The position numbers and the translations under genes were made by a program. From Promethearchaeota archaeon (GTDB lineage Archaea > Asgardarchaeota > Lokiarchaeia > Sigyniarchaeales > SOKP01), in NCBI GenBank assembly GCA_019058365.1, contig JAHPZE010000004.1, positions 230,469-294,468 on the forward strand: DNA of 64,000 nucleotides, given 5' to 3'. Shown piece by piece: positions 62,811 through 64,000 of the stretch. Position 1 is the stretch's first letter, and every line of letters begins with the position of its first letter. The notes below the pieces were generated by a model that was not told the origin of the DNA, did no database searches, and was given only the letters and a program-made list of their open reading frames with translations.

Positions 62811-63328
62811 TAGGCTTGACGCTCTAATATTTTTCTTGTTAAAAGATTAAAAGCTTCTGCAACATTTTCGCCTGTTTTTGAAGAGATTTTCATAAAATCA
62901 ATTAAATCGAATTCATTTAAAAATGACGTTGCATAATCATCATCAACCATAATCTCATTGCCTAAATCCAATTTTGTGCCTATAAAGAGAACGGGAAGAT
63001 TTGGGTCGCCTTTACGTACAATCTTGATCCATTGATGCAAATTCTCCAAAGTGGTTATGCGAGTAAGATCAAACATCAGTAGTGCTCCCTTTGCCCCTAA
63101 TACATAACTCTCAAGCAAAAAACGGAATCGTTCTTGCCCTCCAAAATCCCAGAGTTGCAATGTGCACTGTTTGGAATCTATTACTGTTTCTTTCAAAAAG
63201 AATTCAACACCAATTGTCATTTTTGTATCAGCTGAAAATCGCCCTTCTACATACCTATGTAAAAGTGTTGTTTTTCCAACGCCACCTTCACCTGCTGTCA
63301 ATATTTTCAGTATAAATTTTTGTGGCAT
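62807..63328 (-). CDS. Ras-like small GTPase
   Basis: 173 residues. G1 is GEGGVGKTTLLHR, switch I Thr in MTIGVEFFLKETVI, G3 WDFGGQERFRFL, G4 GTKLDL and G5 SSKTGENVAEAF. It is a close paralogue of the 61731 gene. Its stop overlaps the start of the PIN gene, so the order on the reverse strand is GTPase-PIN-GTPase. No lipidation Cys is present. Confidence 0.95.
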   Translation of the reverse strand: MPQKFILKILTAGEGGVGKTTLLHRYVEGRFSADTKMTIGVEFFLKETVIDSKQCTLQLWDFGGQERFRFLLESYVLGAKGALLMFDLTRITTLENLHQWIKIVRKGDPNLPVLFIGTKLDLGNEIMVDDDYATSFLNEFDLIDFMKISSKTGENVAEAFNLLTRKILERQAY

Positions 63329-63630
63329 TCTTATAATCTCTTCTCAATTTTTGGGCAATCAGATTTCATTATTAATATTCTAGAGCTTCTTTTTTAAGAT
63401 GACCAATTTTATATATTATAAATATAATCTTTATACGAATTAATATTCTTTTTTGAAACTATAATTTGAATCTAATTTATTTGAATAATTTTTTATTTTA
63501 GTGTTTTATTGTTTTTTTCAAATTTAAATCATTAAAAAAGATTTTGAAAATAAATCTTATTAATGTCTGTATAATATTTCCCAGTCTTTTTTTAGAAAAA
63601 TTAATAGGTATTGACATAATGTGATAAATT
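63329..63630. other. intergenic region, no gene seen
   Basis: AT-rich divergent spacer between the GTPase cluster and the last gene. No coding frame is supported; several TATA-like stretches are present. Confidence 0.35.
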
Positions 63631-63924
63631 ATGAAAATGAAAAAGAAAAGTCCGACCGAAGGAGATTTGGAAAAATTAAATGTAAAATCATGGGGAACAT
63701 GGAGCAAGGAAGTCAGTGAATTTGATTGGTCTTATGGTGATACAGAAACGTGTTTTATTTTAGATGGAGAAGTGGAAGTTACAGATTCAGATACTGGGGA
63801 AAAAATTGAATTTAAGAGGGGGGATCTAGTCCAATTTGAAAAAGGATTAAAGTGCGTTTGGAATGTAAAAAGGCCAATAAGAAAACATTATAGTTATGAT
63901 TTAGATTTTGGCGAAATTGACTAG
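63631..63924 (+). CDS. cupin family protein (DUF861/cupin_3-like)
   Basis: 97 residues. The pattern KSWGTWSKEVSEFDWSY, then TCFILDGEVEVTDSDTG and FKRGDLVQFEKGLKCVWNV matches the short cupin_3/DUF861 family, which includes enzymes and ethanolamine-type carriers. ATG 63631 is preceded by GTGAT at 5 nt, a canonical example of the element also used before the proposed cdhD start. Confidence 0.85.
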   Translation: MKMKKKSPTEGDLEKLNVKSWGTWSKEVSEFDWSYGDTETCFILDGEVEVTDSDTGEKIEFKRGDLVQFEKGLKCVWNVKRPIRKHYSYDLDFGEID

Positions 63925-63981
63925 ATTAAAACATTTTTTTATTTCTTTAGTATCTAAGTATTTATTTTTTTTTCTATTTTT

Positions 63982-64000
63982 TTCCGTGTTCGGGGAGCCG
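63982..64000. other. GC-rich edge, possible start of a structured RNA
   Basis: The last 19 nt (about CGTGTTCGGGGAGCCG) are far richer in GC than anything nearby. In this AT-rich genome such stretches usually mark tRNA or other structured RNA, but too little is visible to identify it. Confidence 0.2.

Noticed and set aside
1..64000. CRISPR arrays, transposases and phage genes
   Set aside because: No regular spaced repeats, DDE or integrase motifs were found.

Overview
The window is AT-rich archaeal DNA (roughly 30% GC by eye) and most likely comes from an Asgard archaeon of the Lokiarchaeia type. The archaeal core is clear: Cdc48 (VAT) AAA ATPase, aIF1A, Spt5, the CdhD subunit of acetyl-CoA decarbonylase/synthase, archaemetzincin, an intron-bearing tRNA-Pro and a TrmB-type regulator. 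Asgard character comes from several Ras-like small GTPases, a permuted GTPase-like gene, a protein that reads as longin plus roadblock-like, and surface proteins with CTERM-like tails. No phage, insertion sequence or CRISPR array was seen.

Layout. 0-8.5 kb: a truncated ABC ATPase, a membrane protein, a histidine kinase with a broken 5' end, a dihydrolipoamide dehydrogenase-like flavoprotein and an orphan adenine methyltransferase. 8.5-13.3 kb: Hsp20-like protein, Cdc48, a winged-helix regulator, a small zinc-protease-like protein and a stand-alone receiver protein. 13.6-19.1 kb: polyferredoxin operon followed by a copied 3' end, tRNA-Pro, archaemetzincin, ADP-ribosylglycohydrolase, and a membrane protein with a decayed paralogue. 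19.4-23.7 kb: lysine/diaminopimelate genes dapA-dapB facing lysA-dapF. 23.8-31.2 kb: secreted protein, cdhD with a decayed 3' copy, tautomerase, two DUF6125-like genes facing a TrmB regulator across two palindromes, and a DsrE-TusA sulfur relay. 31.3-41.2 kb: LysR regulator, an ABC export operon, an FGGY kinase and a beta-helix surface protein. 41.4-52.5 kb: MrfA-like helicase, a GTPase, aldehyde ferredoxin oxidoreductase, thioredoxin-like protein, DUF4139-like protein, methyltransferase, the permuted GTPase and an HD hydrolase. 52.5-64 kb: three acyl-CoA dehydrogenase paralogues around a penicillin-acylase pseudogene, the longin/roadblock-like protein, Spt5, aIF1A, cupins, an iron alcohol dehydrogenase and a GTPase-PIN-GTPase cluster.

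Metabolically, CdhD (Wood-Ljungdahl pathway), AOR, polyferredoxin, acyl-CoA dehydrogenases and the dehydrogenase-like flavoprotein suggest an anaerobe using ferredoxin-linked acid, aldehyde and C1 metabolism.

Three patterns deserve attention. First, six genes (receiver, polyferredoxin, cdhD, AOR, cupin, beta-helix protein) have no ATG/GTG/TTG at their expected N-terminus, but each has a Shine-Dalgarno element 5-8 nt before an in-frame ATA, ATT or ATC. Second, one gene with a strong ribosome site encodes the G motifs in the order G3-G4-G5-G1-G2. Third, copies or echoes of gene 3' ends recur near their parents.
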